NCBI GenBank assembly: GCA_965661625.1
Contig: CBFIEM010000006.1
Coordinates: forward strand, 62,001-126,000
Length of the DNA: 64,000 nt
Source of the DNA: GCA-2705995 sp965661625
GTDB taxonomy: Bacteria > Bacteroidota > Bacteroidia > Flavobacteriales_G > Salibacteraceae
Reading direction: 5' to 3'
The position numbers were made by a program, and so were the translations under genes. A model generated the notes under the pieces. That model saw only the letters and a list, made by a program, of their open reading frames with translations. It had not been told where the DNA came from and did not search any database. The first letter of the stretch is position 1, and every line of letters begins with the position of its first letter. Below are positions 16,034 through 24,446 of this stretch, piece after piece.

Positions 16034-16528
16034 TTAATGGGTTTTTATGAGCTTGAGTGTGTGCCGATTTCTGATTCGGTACTTTTTACGCCACCCTCCC
16101 ATAAGTGCAGAGCCAGCCACAGCTCCACCCCAAATAACAGTTGGGGTGATGATTTGAGGGTCGTGAAGTGTTTCCTGGTTTATTAAAGCATTGAATGCTG
16201 GAATGCCCGAAAACAGGATTAACCCATAAGTTCCTAGACCTATCCCAATTTCCCACCCGCTGCGTTTGCGGTAAAATACCTTAACCTCATTAAGGTTGAT
16301 AACGTCTTTTTCAATCATAAATAAAGAGTCATTGAACAAGGTTAATGCGCCTTGAACCACTTCACCAGTGTGTAATTTTAATTTCACGTTATCTTGAGCG
16401 TAAAACCGATACCTTTTCACACCGGTTATTCCATATGCATCTAAGGCAAGTGTCCATTGTGCCTGAATACTAACTGATAGGCAAGTAACAGTAAACAGAA
16501 AAACAATGATGATGCGACAAACTTTCAC
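16034..16528 (-). CDS. Hypothetical exported protein
   Basis: A 164-residue protein with a clear signal peptide (residues 1-23, ending SIQAQ). A short beta-rich section follows (VKLKLHTGEVVQGALTLFNDS), resembling an SH3-like or Sm-like barrel. Hydrophobic stretches near residues 95-110 and 129-145 may be membrane segments. The tail is strongly basic (WRKKYRIRNRHTLKL). This combination is common in uncharacterised Bacteroidota proteins; I cannot assign a function. It lies upstream of queA in the same orientation with a 31-nt gap that contains the queA promoter motif. Confidence 0.7.
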   Translation of the reverse strand: MKVCRIIIVFLFTVTCLSVSIQAQWTLALDAYGITGVKRYRFYAQDNVKLKLHTGEVVQGALTLFNDSLFMIEKDVINLNEVKVFYRKRSGWEIGIGLGTYGLILFSGIPAFNALINQETLHDPQIITPTVIWGGAVAGSALMGGWRKKYRIRNRHTLKLIKTH

Positions 16529-16548
16529 GTCGAAAAGATAGGAATCAA

Positions 16549-16556
16549 TACCTTTG
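16549..16556 (+). promoter_or_regulatory. -7 promoter element of trhO
   Basis: TACCTTTG followed by C, exact consensus, 41 nt upstream of the trhO ATG. Confidence 0.5.
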
Positions 16557-16597
16557 CAACCAGCTTAATAATAACCGATCCACAAAAGTAGTATAGC

Positions 16598-17674
16598 ATG
16601 CAACTGTACAATAAAGTAGATAAACGGGTATTGAAAGAGCGCTTAATGGCAGAGCCATTTAAGCGCGTTACGGTCTCGTTTTACCGTTATGTGATACTCG
16701 ATAAACCTTATGAAATGCGCGACACCCTCTTTGCAGCTTGGAGTGAGCTGCAGTGTTTTGGTCGCATTTACCTCGCTCAAGAAGGTGTTAACGCTCAAAT
16801 GAGTGTCCCCGAGCACAATTGGGAAGCCTTTGAGAAACACTTAAATAGCATTGCTGAGTTCAAAAATGTTCCGTTTAAAATTGCTGTTGAAGACGATGGA
16901 AAATCGTTTTACAAGCTAACCATCAAGGTGCGTAAAATGATTGTTGCTGATGGACTTACACCTGATGATTACGATGTTACTAACGTAGGAAAACACCTCA
17001 CGGCGCAAGCATGGAACAAAGCAATGGAAGAGGAAGACTCGATTGTAGTTGACATGCGTAATCACTATGAAAGTGAAGTAGGTCATTTTAAGGGTGCTAT
17101 TACCCCTGACGCCGACACATTTAGGGATGAGTTACCGCTAGTATTGAAAGAATTAGAAGATAAGCGCTACAAGAAAATTTTGCTTTATTGTACAGGAGGA
17201 ATTCGTTGTGAGAAAACAAGTGCATATTTAAAGCATCACGGATTTGAAGACGTAAATCAGCTTTTAGGAGGTATAATTGATTACCGCCGACAGGTTGATG
17301 CACAAGGGCTGGAAAACCAGTTTATTGGAAAGAATTTCGTGTTTGATCAGCGCTTAGGTGAGCGTATCACAGAAGATGTAATTGCACAGTGTCACCAATG
17401 CGGCGCTCCATGCGATGATCATACGAATTGTGAAAACTCTGATTGTCACTTACTTTTTATTCAGTGCGATGCATGTAAAAAGAAGTATGAAGGCTGCTGC
17501 AGTGTGGCATGTTCGGAAGTGAAAGCTCTTCCAGCCGAAAAGCAACGTGAGTTAAGGCGGGGGCAAGTTAAAAAAGGCGACCAACGCAATGTATACCGGA
17601 AAGGCCGATTTCGTCCGAAATTAAATGAAGTGCCCCGCGATGAAATTGATAAATCCCGCTTCAGCACAGACTAA
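16598..17674 (+). CDS. trhO: tRNA uridine(34) hydroxylase TrhO (rhodanese-like)
   Basis: A 358-residue protein. An N-terminal acylphosphatase-like domain (about 25-130) precedes a rhodanese domain (about 140-250) with the TrhO active loop YCTGGIRCEKTS, active Cys198. The C-terminal region has several Cys pairs (CHQCGAPC, CDACKKKYEGCC), normal for longer TrhO proteins, which may bind metal. TrhO performs prephenate-independent hydroxylation of U34 in tRNA to 5-hydroxyuridine. It stands between two promoter-like motifs, so it is probably monocistronic. Confidence 0.93.
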   Translation: MQLYNKVDKRVLKERLMAEPFKRVTVSFYRYVILDKPYEMRDTLFAAWSELQCFGRIYLAQEGVNAQMSVPEHNWEAFEKHLNSIAEFKNVPFKIAVEDDGKSFYKLTIKVRKMIVADGLTPDDYDVTNVGKHLTAQAWNKAMEEEDSIVVDMRNHYESEVGHFKGAITPDADTFRDELPLVLKELEDKRYKKILLYCTGGIRCEKTSAYLKHHGFEDVNQLLGGIIDYRRQVDAQGLENQFIGKNFVFDQRLGERITEDVIAQCHQCGAPCDDHTNCENSDCHLLFIQCDACKKKYEGCCSVACSEVKALPAEKQRELRRGQVKKGDQRNVYRKGRFRPKLNEVPRDEIDKSRFSTD

Positions 17675-17710
17675 CTGAGCAATATCATTTTTTAATGCAC
17701 TTCGCTCCTT

Positions 17711-17718
17711 TAATTTTG
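17711..17718 (+). promoter_or_regulatory. -7 promoter element of hmgA
   Basis: TAATTTTG, exact TAnnTTTG match, 26 nt upstream of the hmgA ATG. The leader holds AAGGAA, a possible weak ribosome-binding site. Confidence 0.5.
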
Positions 17719-17744
17719 GGAGTCTCAAAATCAAGGAAACGCAT

Positions 17745-18905
17745 ATGCCATTATATCACAAGCTGGGAAAAATCCCTCATAAGCGCCATACTACCTTTAA
17801 GAAACCAACTGGCGAACTCTACTATGAACAGTTATTTGGAACTGTAGGTTTTGCGGGAATGTCTTCTCTGCTATATCATGTTCATCGTCCAACAATGGTA
17901 AAATCCATAGGGGAGGTAAAAGATGTAAAGCCAAAAGTGGTGGAATCAAACAACATGAAATCCTATCGATTAAAAGGGTTTCAAGTTCCCCCGGAACAAG
18001 ATTACTTGGAGAGTAGAAAAGTGCTGCTTACCAATAAAGATGTCAACATTGCTTTAGCAGCTCCAAAGGAAAGTACGAAGGACTATTTTTACAAGAATTC
18101 GGATGCCGACGAAATGATTTTTGTGCATCGCGGCACAGGAACGCTCAAAACTTTACTTGGAAACATCGCATTTGGATACGGTGACTATTTAATCATTCCA
18201 CGTGGCATCATTTATCAAATAGAGTTTGATACGGAAGATAATCGCTTGTTTATAGTTGAGTCATTTCAACCACTTTACACACCTAAGCGCTACCGTAACC
18301 ATTTTGGGCAGTTATTGGAGCACTCTCCTTTTTGTGAGCGAGATATCCGCCGACCTGACGTACTAGAAACGCATGATGAGCTTGGGGACTTTAAGCTAAA
18401 GATTAAAAAGCAAGGTGAACTTCACACCTTGGTTTATGCTTCGCATCCCTTTGATGTGGTAGGATGGGATGGGTATAACTTTCCTTATGCATTTAACATA
18501 AAGGATTTTGAACCCATTACTGGACGGGTGCATCAGCCACCTCCCGTACATCAAACATTTGAATCGGATGGCTTTGTGGTTTGCTCATTTTGCCCGCGTG
18601 TTTATGATTATCACCCAGAAGCCATTCCAGCACCATACAATCACAGCAACATAGATTCTGATGAAGTGTTGTATTACGTTGATGGTGACTTTATGAGTCG
18701 CAATGATATTGAAGCAGGTCACATATCACTTCACCCAGCGGGAATACCTCATGGACCACACCCTGGTGCTTATGAGCGCAGTATTGGTAAAAAGGACACG
18801 GAAGAACTTGCAGTTATGGTAGATACTTTCGCACCTTTGATGGTTACTGAAGAAGCGAAGAAAATAGCTGATGAAACTTATTATCAATCTTGGCTAGAAG
18901 ACTAG
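17745..18905 (+). CDS. hmgA: Homogentisate 1,2-dioxygenase
   Basis: A 386-residue cupin-type dioxygenase of the bacterial short form. Recognisable stretches are HRGTGTLKTLLGNIAFGYGDY with IPRG in the first cupin half. In the second half, FCPRVYDYHPEAIPAPYNHSN, IDSDEVLYYVDGDF and HPAGIPHGPHPG supply the likely iron-binding His and acidic residues. It opens the ring of homogentisate to maleylacetoacetate. The next gene encodes 4-hydroxyphenylpyruvate dioxygenase, the preceding step, so the pair forms part of tyrosine and phenylalanine degradation. Isomerase and fumarylacetoacetase genes are not in the window. Confidence 0.94.
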   Translation: MPLYHKLGKIPHKRHTTFKKPTGELYYEQLFGTVGFAGMSSLLYHVHRPTMVKSIGEVKDVKPKVVESNNMKSYRLKGFQVPPEQDYLESRKVLLTNKDVNIALAAPKESTKDYFYKNSDADEMIFVHRGTGTLKTLLGNIAFGYGDYLIIPRGIIYQIEFDTEDNRLFIVESFQPLYTPKRYRNHFGQLLEHSPFCERDIRRPDVLETHDELGDFKLKIKKQGELHTLVYASHPFDVVGWDGYNFPYAFNIKDFEPITGRVHQPPPVHQTFESDGFVVCSFCPRVYDYHPEAIPAPYNHSNIDSDEVLYYVDGDFMSRNDIEAGHISLHPAGIPHGPHPGAYERSIGKKDTEELAVMVDTFAPLMVTEEAKKIADETYYQSWLED

Positions 18906-19009
18906 AAAGGGGCTATCGGTTGGCGCAGTTTATGGCCATGGGATAATGGCATCACGACCCGCGATTATACCGATTCTATTTTACGTTAAACCTGATAAAA
19001 TTTGCGCAC

Positions 19010-20149
19010 ATGGCAACAGATACTACATCATTAAAACTCGAAAAGATATTTGAAGGTGCCGAGGACTTTCTTCCTTTGAATGGCACGGATTACGTTGAAT
19101 TAATTGTTGGAAATGCCAAGCAGGCGGCACACTTTTACAAGACTGCCTTTGGTTTTCAATCTATGGCCTATGCCGGACTAGAAACCGGTGTTAAGGACCG
19201 AACCTCTTATGTTCTGGCTCAAGACAAAATTCGGTTGGTACTTACAACTCCAATGCTAAAAGATTCGTGGATGAACGAGCATTTGGCTAAGCATGGAGAT
19301 GGTGTTAAATGTGTTGCGCTCTGGGTAGACGATGCACGTAAGTCATTTGAAACAACAATTTCTCGTGGTGCAGAAGCAGTTGATCAACCTGAAGTACAAT
19401 CGGATGCGGATGGTGAAGTGGTTACTGCGAGTATTAAAACATACGGAGATACCATCCATCGTTTTATTGAGCGTAAGAATTACAACGGAATATTTCTTCC
19501 TGGATACAAGGAATGGAAATCTGAATATAACCCCGCCCCGACCGGATTAAAATACATTGACCACATGGTAGGTAATGTTGGTTGGAATGAAATGAATAAA
19601 TGGGTAGAGTTCTACGCAAAAGTGATGGGCTTTACACAGTTAGTTTCTTTTGATGACAAGGACATTTCTACTGACTATACGGCATTGATGAGTAAGGTTA
19701 TGACCAATGGTAATGGCCGTATTAAATTCCCAATTAATGAGCCTGCAGAAGGAAAGAAGAAGTCTCAAGTAGAAGAGTATTTAGATTTCTACAATGGATC
19801 AGGTGTTCAGCACATTGCTGTAGCTACCGATGATATTGTAACTACGGTGAAGGCAATGCAGGCCCGTGGAGTTGAGTTTTTACATGTTCCAGATACCTAT
19901 TATGAAACCGTTTTGGATCGTGTAGGTGAAATTGATGAAGATTTGGCTCCATTGCGTGAACTTGGTATCCTCATTGATCGCGATGACGAAGGGTACCTGT
20001 TACAGCTATTTACAAAGCCAATATCAGATCGTCCTACGTTGTTTTTTGAAATCATTCAACGCAAGGGAGCACAGTCATTCGGTAAAGGAAACTTTAAGGC
20101 ATTGTTCGAGGCAATTGAACGCGAACAAGGAAATCGAGGAACACTTTAA
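19010..20149 (+). CDS. hppD: 4-hydroxyphenylpyruvate dioxygenase
   Basis: A 379-residue protein with two VOC-fold domains (about 22-155 and 180-350). The Fe(II) triad is present: His185 (YIDHMVGNV), His268 (GVQHIAVAT) and Glu347 (FFEIIQRKG). It converts 4-hydroxyphenylpyruvate to homogentisate, which the upstream hmgA product then cleaves. The 104-nt gap to hmgA contains a promoter-like TAAAATTTGCGC (one base off the ideal spacing), so hppD may be transcribed separately or with hmgA. A strong terminator follows. Confidence 0.96.
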   Translation: MATDTTSLKLEKIFEGAEDFLPLNGTDYVELIVGNAKQAAHFYKTAFGFQSMAYAGLETGVKDRTSYVLAQDKIRLVLTTPMLKDSWMNEHLAKHGDGVKCVALWVDDARKSFETTISRGAEAVDQPEVQSDADGEVVTASIKTYGDTIHRFIERKNYNGIFLPGYKEWKSEYNPAPTGLKYIDHMVGNVGWNEMNKWVEFYAKVMGFTQLVSFDDKDISTDYTALMSKVMTNGNGRIKFPINEPAEGKKKSQVEEYLDFYNGSGVQHIAVATDDIVTTVKAMQARGVEFLHVPDTYYETVLDRVGEIDEDLAPLRELGILIDRDDEGYLLQLFTKPISDRPTLFFEIIQRKGAQSFGKGNFKALFEAIEREQGNRGTL

Positions 20150-20171
20150 ATCACTTTCAGAACTTGAATTG

Positions 20172-20204
20172 AACGCCAGTTGATTTTTCAGCTGGCGTTT
20201 TTTT
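20172..20204 (+). terminator. Terminator of hmgA-hppD
   Basis: A 12-bp stem AACGCCAGTTGA / TCAGCTGGCGTT (one G-T pair) with a TTTT loop, then a T run. Confidence 0.93.
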
Positions 20205-20228
20205 ATGTTTTCTCCTTACATTTAGGTC

Positions 20229-22013
20229 ATGAAAGGGGTATGGGTTATTTGTTTTATAAGTGTGAGTGTGTCACTGTTTGCCCAATCTACCTTTACTACA
20301 CATGAGCCAATTCCTGGAATGCGAGTTCGATTCAAAGCGCTTAGCACCTCACCTGAGGTACCTAATGGCCCATATTCTATCCACTTCGATGGTCGTCAGC
20401 AACTCAAAGGAAACGCGATTCAAGGATATAAACATGGGTTTTGGCAGCGGTTTCATGACAATGGAAAAGTAGCAGTACAAGGACAATACATTCGCGATAA
20501 GAAGCACGGAAAGTGGGAGGCCTTTACAAGTGAAGGAGTATTGAGCGCAAGCTGGGTTTATGATCATGGTACCCCAGTGGGACAATGGTCGGCGTGGGAT
20601 AATGGCTCGAAGTCACTTGACGTGATTCACGATCGTTTTGGCAATAGAAAACAACTGGTGACGTACTACACAGGGGGCAAGGTAGCGGTGAATGTAACTT
20701 ATGAAAGACAGCATGGTTTTCTAAAGCGAGTTGAGAATCACTATTACCGAAATGGTCAATTATTCAGTTACAGACAATACCGCAATGATACCCTACACGG
20801 GAAATGCATTACTTACCATCCCTCTGGGTCAATCTGGGAAAAGTGTACGTATGATCAAGGGAGGTTAATGGAGGTCTCAGAAATGCGCGCCTACACTGGA
20901 CAACCGCTTCGTATTGGTGACTTTTCTGCTGGTACCGGAAACCTTAATCGGTATTATGCGAATGGATTGATTTATGAACGCTCAGGATGGAAAGCAGGGG
21001 TTCGGCATGATAGTATGAGACTATATGACAATGCTATTGTAGCTGTTGAGGGCTCCTATTCTGAGGGAGAACCAACGGGAACATGGAGAATAAGCGACCA
21101 CTACCACCACCTTCAGAAGGTTTTGGATTTTGAATCTCAGCAACCATTAATTTGGAGCAGGGAGTTTACGGAAGCAAATCAGCAAGAATCAATTTCTGGA
21201 ACGTTTGATCGGTTTGGGAGGAAACAAGGACCTTGGAAGCGATACAACTATTACCGTGAATTGGTTGATTTAAAACATTATAAAGACGGTTTACTTGATG
21301 GCAGGTATGCCGAATACAGTGGGGAGTTACTTTTACAAGAAGGATATTACAAAGCTGGCCAGAAGGTAGGTCATTGGGATTATTTTAATGGCTGGGGTAA
21401 ACATATGTTTGAAGAGGACTTCTTTAGAAACGTGAACTTCAACAAGGTGAAAGCTGCAGCATTTGATGCGCGTTTATTTCGAATTACTCCTACTTATAAG
21501 AAACTGTCGCGCTTGCAATACAACGAGCAAGTTCAAGCATCTATTACTGGCAGGCCATTACCAGTTAATCGCACACCTGAACGAGTGCGTGTTTGGCGGG
21601 ATGAGGCATTCTACATACATCGTAATTTGGTTTTTGCAGACCCCACAAATGATAATTTCAAGCGTCCATTTGAGTGGCGATTCATACCGTTTGAGCAGCC
21701 CAATAGGTTTGACTTTGTTTCTGAGTTTATTCCCCCTCGATTTGACGGGGGAGACGAAACCTTAAATGATGTATTGCTACATGCTATGAAATATACTCGG
21801 CAAGCGGTTGAACTGGGAATTCATGGCGAAATGCGTGTTCAGTTGGCTATTAACGAGTTAGGTATGGTGTCAGAAGTGGTTATTCTGCGTTCATTGGGAC
21901 ATGGTTTGGATGAATCAACCAACATTTTATTGCAACGATTACCCCCATTTCAACCAGCGACTTTTCAAGGTTTGCCCGTACCTTGTTTTATGGTCGCAAG
22001 TCTCTATTATTGA
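20229..22013 (+). CDS. Exported MORN/YwqK-like repeat protein with TonB C-terminal domain
   Basis: A 594-residue protein with a signal peptide (residues 1-19, ending LFAQ). From about 45 to 410 it carries many copies of a 20-25-residue unit with the pattern (H/Y)G-x-W-x-x-(F/Y)-x-x-(N/G)-G, for example HGFWQRFHDNGKVAVQG and HGKWEAFTSEG. This is the MORN/YwqK antitoxin repeat, here without a toxin gene nearby. The last 80 residues look like a TonB/energy-transducing C-terminal domain (ELGIHGEMRVQLAINELG). Such proteins are frequent in Bacteroidota, but their function is unknown; cell-envelope binding is inference. A terminator precedes it and the broken kinase gene follows after 51 nt. Confidence 0.82.
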   Translation: MKGVWVICFISVSVSLFAQSTFTTHEPIPGMRVRFKALSTSPEVPNGPYSIHFDGRQQLKGNAIQGYKHGFWQRFHDNGKVAVQGQYIRDKKHGKWEAFTSEGVLSASWVYDHGTPVGQWSAWDNGSKSLDVIHDRFGNRKQLVTYYTGGKVAVNVTYERQHGFLKRVENHYYRNGQLFSYRQYRNDTLHGKCITYHPSGSIWEKCTYDQGRLMEVSEMRAYTGQPLRIGDFSAGTGNLNRYYANGLIYERSGWKAGVRHDSMRLYDNAIVAVEGSYSEGEPTGTWRISDHYHHLQKVLDFESQQPLIWSREFTEANQQESISGTFDRFGRKQGPWKRYNYYRELVDLKHYKDGLLDGRYAEYSGELLLQEGYYKAGQKVGHWDYFNGWGKHMFEEDFFRNVNFNKVKAAAFDARLFRITPTYKKLSRLQYNEQVQASITGRPLPVNRTPERVRVWRDEAFYIHRNLVFADPTNDNFKRPFEWRFIPFEQPNRFDFVSEFIPPRFDGGDETLNDVLLHAMKYTRQAVELGIHGEMRVQLAINELGMVSEVVILRSLGHGLDESTNILLQRLPPFQPATFQGLPVPCFMVASLYY

Positions 22014-22064
22014 ACATGAAGTAGCGTGTAAATTGTTTACCTTGGAGCCGTTTGGATTGAAAGG

Positions 22065-22274
22065 ATGCTTAAACCCATAGCTACATACTTGGTTTTTATA
22101 CTAGCTGCTTCTTGCGTGATTGCAAGTTCAGGAATAGATCAAGCTACCGGTTTAGACCTGTCTAACTATAACTTCAGTGAATCCAAAAAAATACGGTTAG
22201 ATGGAGATTGGGCTTTTTATTGGGATGAGCTAATATCACCTGAGGAAGTTTCCCAGATCAATCCTACCGAATAA
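22065..22274 (+). pseudogene. Severed N-terminus of hybrid sensor kinase (premature TAA)
   Basis: A 69-codon piece with a signal peptide (about residues 1-20) and the start of a 7TMR-DISM extracellular domain (KKIRLDGDWAFYWDEL). It ends at TAA, 22272-22274. The same frame continues after the stop with LLVPHLWNRANDAGNSYP and runs without break into the kinase frame at 22359. LDGDWAFYW followed by VPxxWN is one continuous 7TMR-DISMED2 motif in other proteins. One base change at codon 70 would restore a 793-codon gene. Confidence 0.85.
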
Positions 22275-22358
22275 TTACTCGTTCCTCACCTTTGGAATAG
22301 AGCTAACGACGCTGGAAACTCATACCCTACTTATGGGTGTGCAACCTACGCAAAATGC

Positions 22359-24446
22359 GTGGTAATTGATGCTCAAGCAGCTCCCAATCTCGGGTTTAGA
22401 ATTCCAGATGTTTACACCAGTTATCGCTTTTACGTAAATGGAACGTTAATAAGTTCAAACGGAATTCCTGACTGTGATCAGGAGAATTCCCTACCGAAAT
22501 GGTCAACTGAACTTAGAGATTTGCCGCGAAATACAGACACATTGATGCTCGTGCTCCATGTTTCAAACTATGACCATAGTAAAGCGGGAGTTCGCGAGTC
22601 AATTACACTAGGATTAAAGAATGAACTAGAGTGGGAGCGCGATCAAGAATTTGCAACGACCTTATTTTTAACAGGAGCACTTGTAATGGGTGGGTTATTC
22701 TTTATTGACTTGTATTTATTTGAGCGCAAGGATACATCGATCTTGTACTTTTCACTGTTTTGTTTGGTATACTCTTACCGCATTATTGGTGCGGATTTTT
22801 ACTTTTTGCATCAGTTAATCCCAAGCATTCCTTACTGGGCAGCTATTCGAATGGAATACTTTTCACTTACTGCTGGACTCGCATTATTTGGGATGTTTGT
22901 TTGGAGGTTGTTTCCTAAAGAAAGCAATGATTATTTGGCGAAGGGGCTTGTTTCGGTGAGTGCAGGTTATGCCTTGTTGAGCATTGTAACCCCTCCGTTT
23001 ATTTTTACATCCTTGTTTGAGTATTACCTCGCTTTTTTAACCGTTTTCATTTTTTATGGACTTTACATTTATATCCAAGCTGCAAGGAATAGACGAGAGG
23101 GAGCCAATTTTGCACTCTGGAGCGGTGTGTTGATGATTGTAGCGTTTACACTAAAAATAGTAAACTACCTCAGCTTTGTTTTAAACATTACTTGGTTGCT
23201 ATTAGGTTGTTACGTGGGTTTTTTCTTTCTCCAGTCGCTCATTTTATCCTACAGGTACACCTTGCAAATATTGCGAGCATACAAAGAGGCAAATGCCGCC
23301 GCGGCAACTAAGGCAAACTTTTTAGCAACTGTGAGTCATGAAATTAGGACCCCCCTAAATGGCGTGCTTGGGATGGCAGAGTTGCTCGGACAAACGGAAC
23401 TCAAGGAAGACCAACAAAAATACCTATCCATTATCCAGAAGAGTGGTGGGTTTTTGTTAGATATCCTTAATGATATATTGGACTTTTCGCGGAATGAATC
23501 TGAAGCATTTCAACTTGAATTAAAACCTGTTGCGCTTGATGTTTTAATGGAAGAAGCGGCACTAATTTTTTATTCACGAGCAACCGAAAAGGCACTGGGA
23601 TTTGATGTGCATTATAAGAATTCGAATGACCTGGTTTTATTGGACCCACTGCGCTTGAAGCAAGTCCTTTCGAATTTATTGAACAATGCGATTAAATTTA
23701 CGTCGGATGGCCGTGTTGATTTATATGCAAACGTATTATCTGAAAATGCAGAAGAGCTCACGGTCGAGTTTCGCGTGGTTGATACAGGAATAGGGATTCC
23801 AGAAAACAAACTTGAACAGCTTTTTCAACCCTTTAATCAAGCAGATTCAAGCATCAGCAGGAAGTACGGAGGATCTGGTTTGGGTTTGGCTATCTCCCGA
23901 CAGTTAGTGGATAAGATGGGCGGCGAACTAACCGTGGAAAGCAAAGAAGGCGAGGGAAGTTGCTTTACGGTTACCATGACTTTCCAAAAACCAACCGACA
24001 AACCTCTAGTGACTGTAGTAAAAGAGGATGGGAAGTTGGTAATGCCCAAAAAAAGGGAAGTGATGCGTCGTGATTTTCGGGTTTATGTTGCTGAAGACAA
24101 TGAAGTAAATCAATTATTAGCACGTAAGGTTATTGAAGGATTAGGGATAAATGTTGAGGTGGTACCAAATGGAAAAGCGTTGATTGATGCATTTGAAAAG
24201 AATGACATCGACTTGATACTAATGGATGTACAGATGCCTATTATGGATGGTGTAACTGCTACTGAAACACTAATTGAACGTTTTGCACATCGCAGTAAGC
24301 CCGTAATTATTGCCATGACTGCAAATGTTTTGCCTGAGGACAGGGAGAAATACGAACAAGTAGGAATGGACGATTACATTTCAAAGCCATTCACCCAAGC
24401 AGAGGTTAAACAAAAAATCAATAAGTGGTTTAACTTAATTTACTAA
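22359..24446 (+). CDS. Hybrid histidine kinase, 7TMR-DISM type, cut from its signal peptide
   Basis: From GTG 22359 the product has 695 residues. Order: remaining 7TMR-DISM extracellular domain (to about 85), seven transmembrane helices (about 98-300), HisKA with His327 (TVSHEIRTPLNG), HATPase_c with N, G1 and G2 boxes (LLNNAIKF, VDTGIGIP, GGSGLGLAIS), and a receiver domain with Asp623 (ILMDVQMPIMDG) and Lys in SKPF. All catalytic motifs are intact. The gene really begins at 22065 but an in-frame TAA at 22272 separates the first 69 codons. Without the signal peptide the protein would probably insert wrongly. It is a recent pseudogene, a phase or readthrough variant, or a sequence error. It ends in a 4-nt overlap with the convergent ClC gene. 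Confidence 0.85.
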   Translation: MVIDAQAAPNLGFRIPDVYTSYRFYVNGTLISSNGIPDCDQENSLPKWSTELRDLPRNTDTLMLVLHVSNYDHSKAGVRESITLGLKNELEWERDQEFATTLFLTGALVMGGLFFIDLYLFERKDTSILYFSLFCLVYSYRIIGADFYFLHQLIPSIPYWAAIRMEYFSLTAGLALFGMFVWRLFPKESNDYLAKGLVSVSAGYALLSIVTPPFIFTSLFEYYLAFLTVFIFYGLYIYIQAARNRREGANFALWSGVLMIVAFTLKIVNYLSFVLNITWLLLGCYVGFFFLQSLILSYRYTLQILRAYKEANAAAATKANFLATVSHEIRTPLNGVLGMAELLGQTELKEDQQKYLSIIQKSGGFLLDILNDILDFSRNESEAFQLELKPVALDVLMEEAALIFYSRATEKALGFDVHYKNSNDLVLLDPLRLKQVLSNLLNNAIKFTSDGRVDLYANVLSENAEELTVEFRVVDTGIGIPENKLEQLFQPFNQADSSISRKYGGSGLGLAISRQLVDKMGGELTVESKEGEGSCFTVTMTFQKPTDKPLVTVVKEDGKLVMPKKREVMRRDFRVYVAEDNEVNQLLARKVIEGLGINVEVVPNGKALIDAFEKNDIDLILMDVQMPIMDGVTATETLIERFAHRSKPVIIAMTANVLPEDREKYEQVGMDDYISKPFTQAEVKQKINKWFNLIY

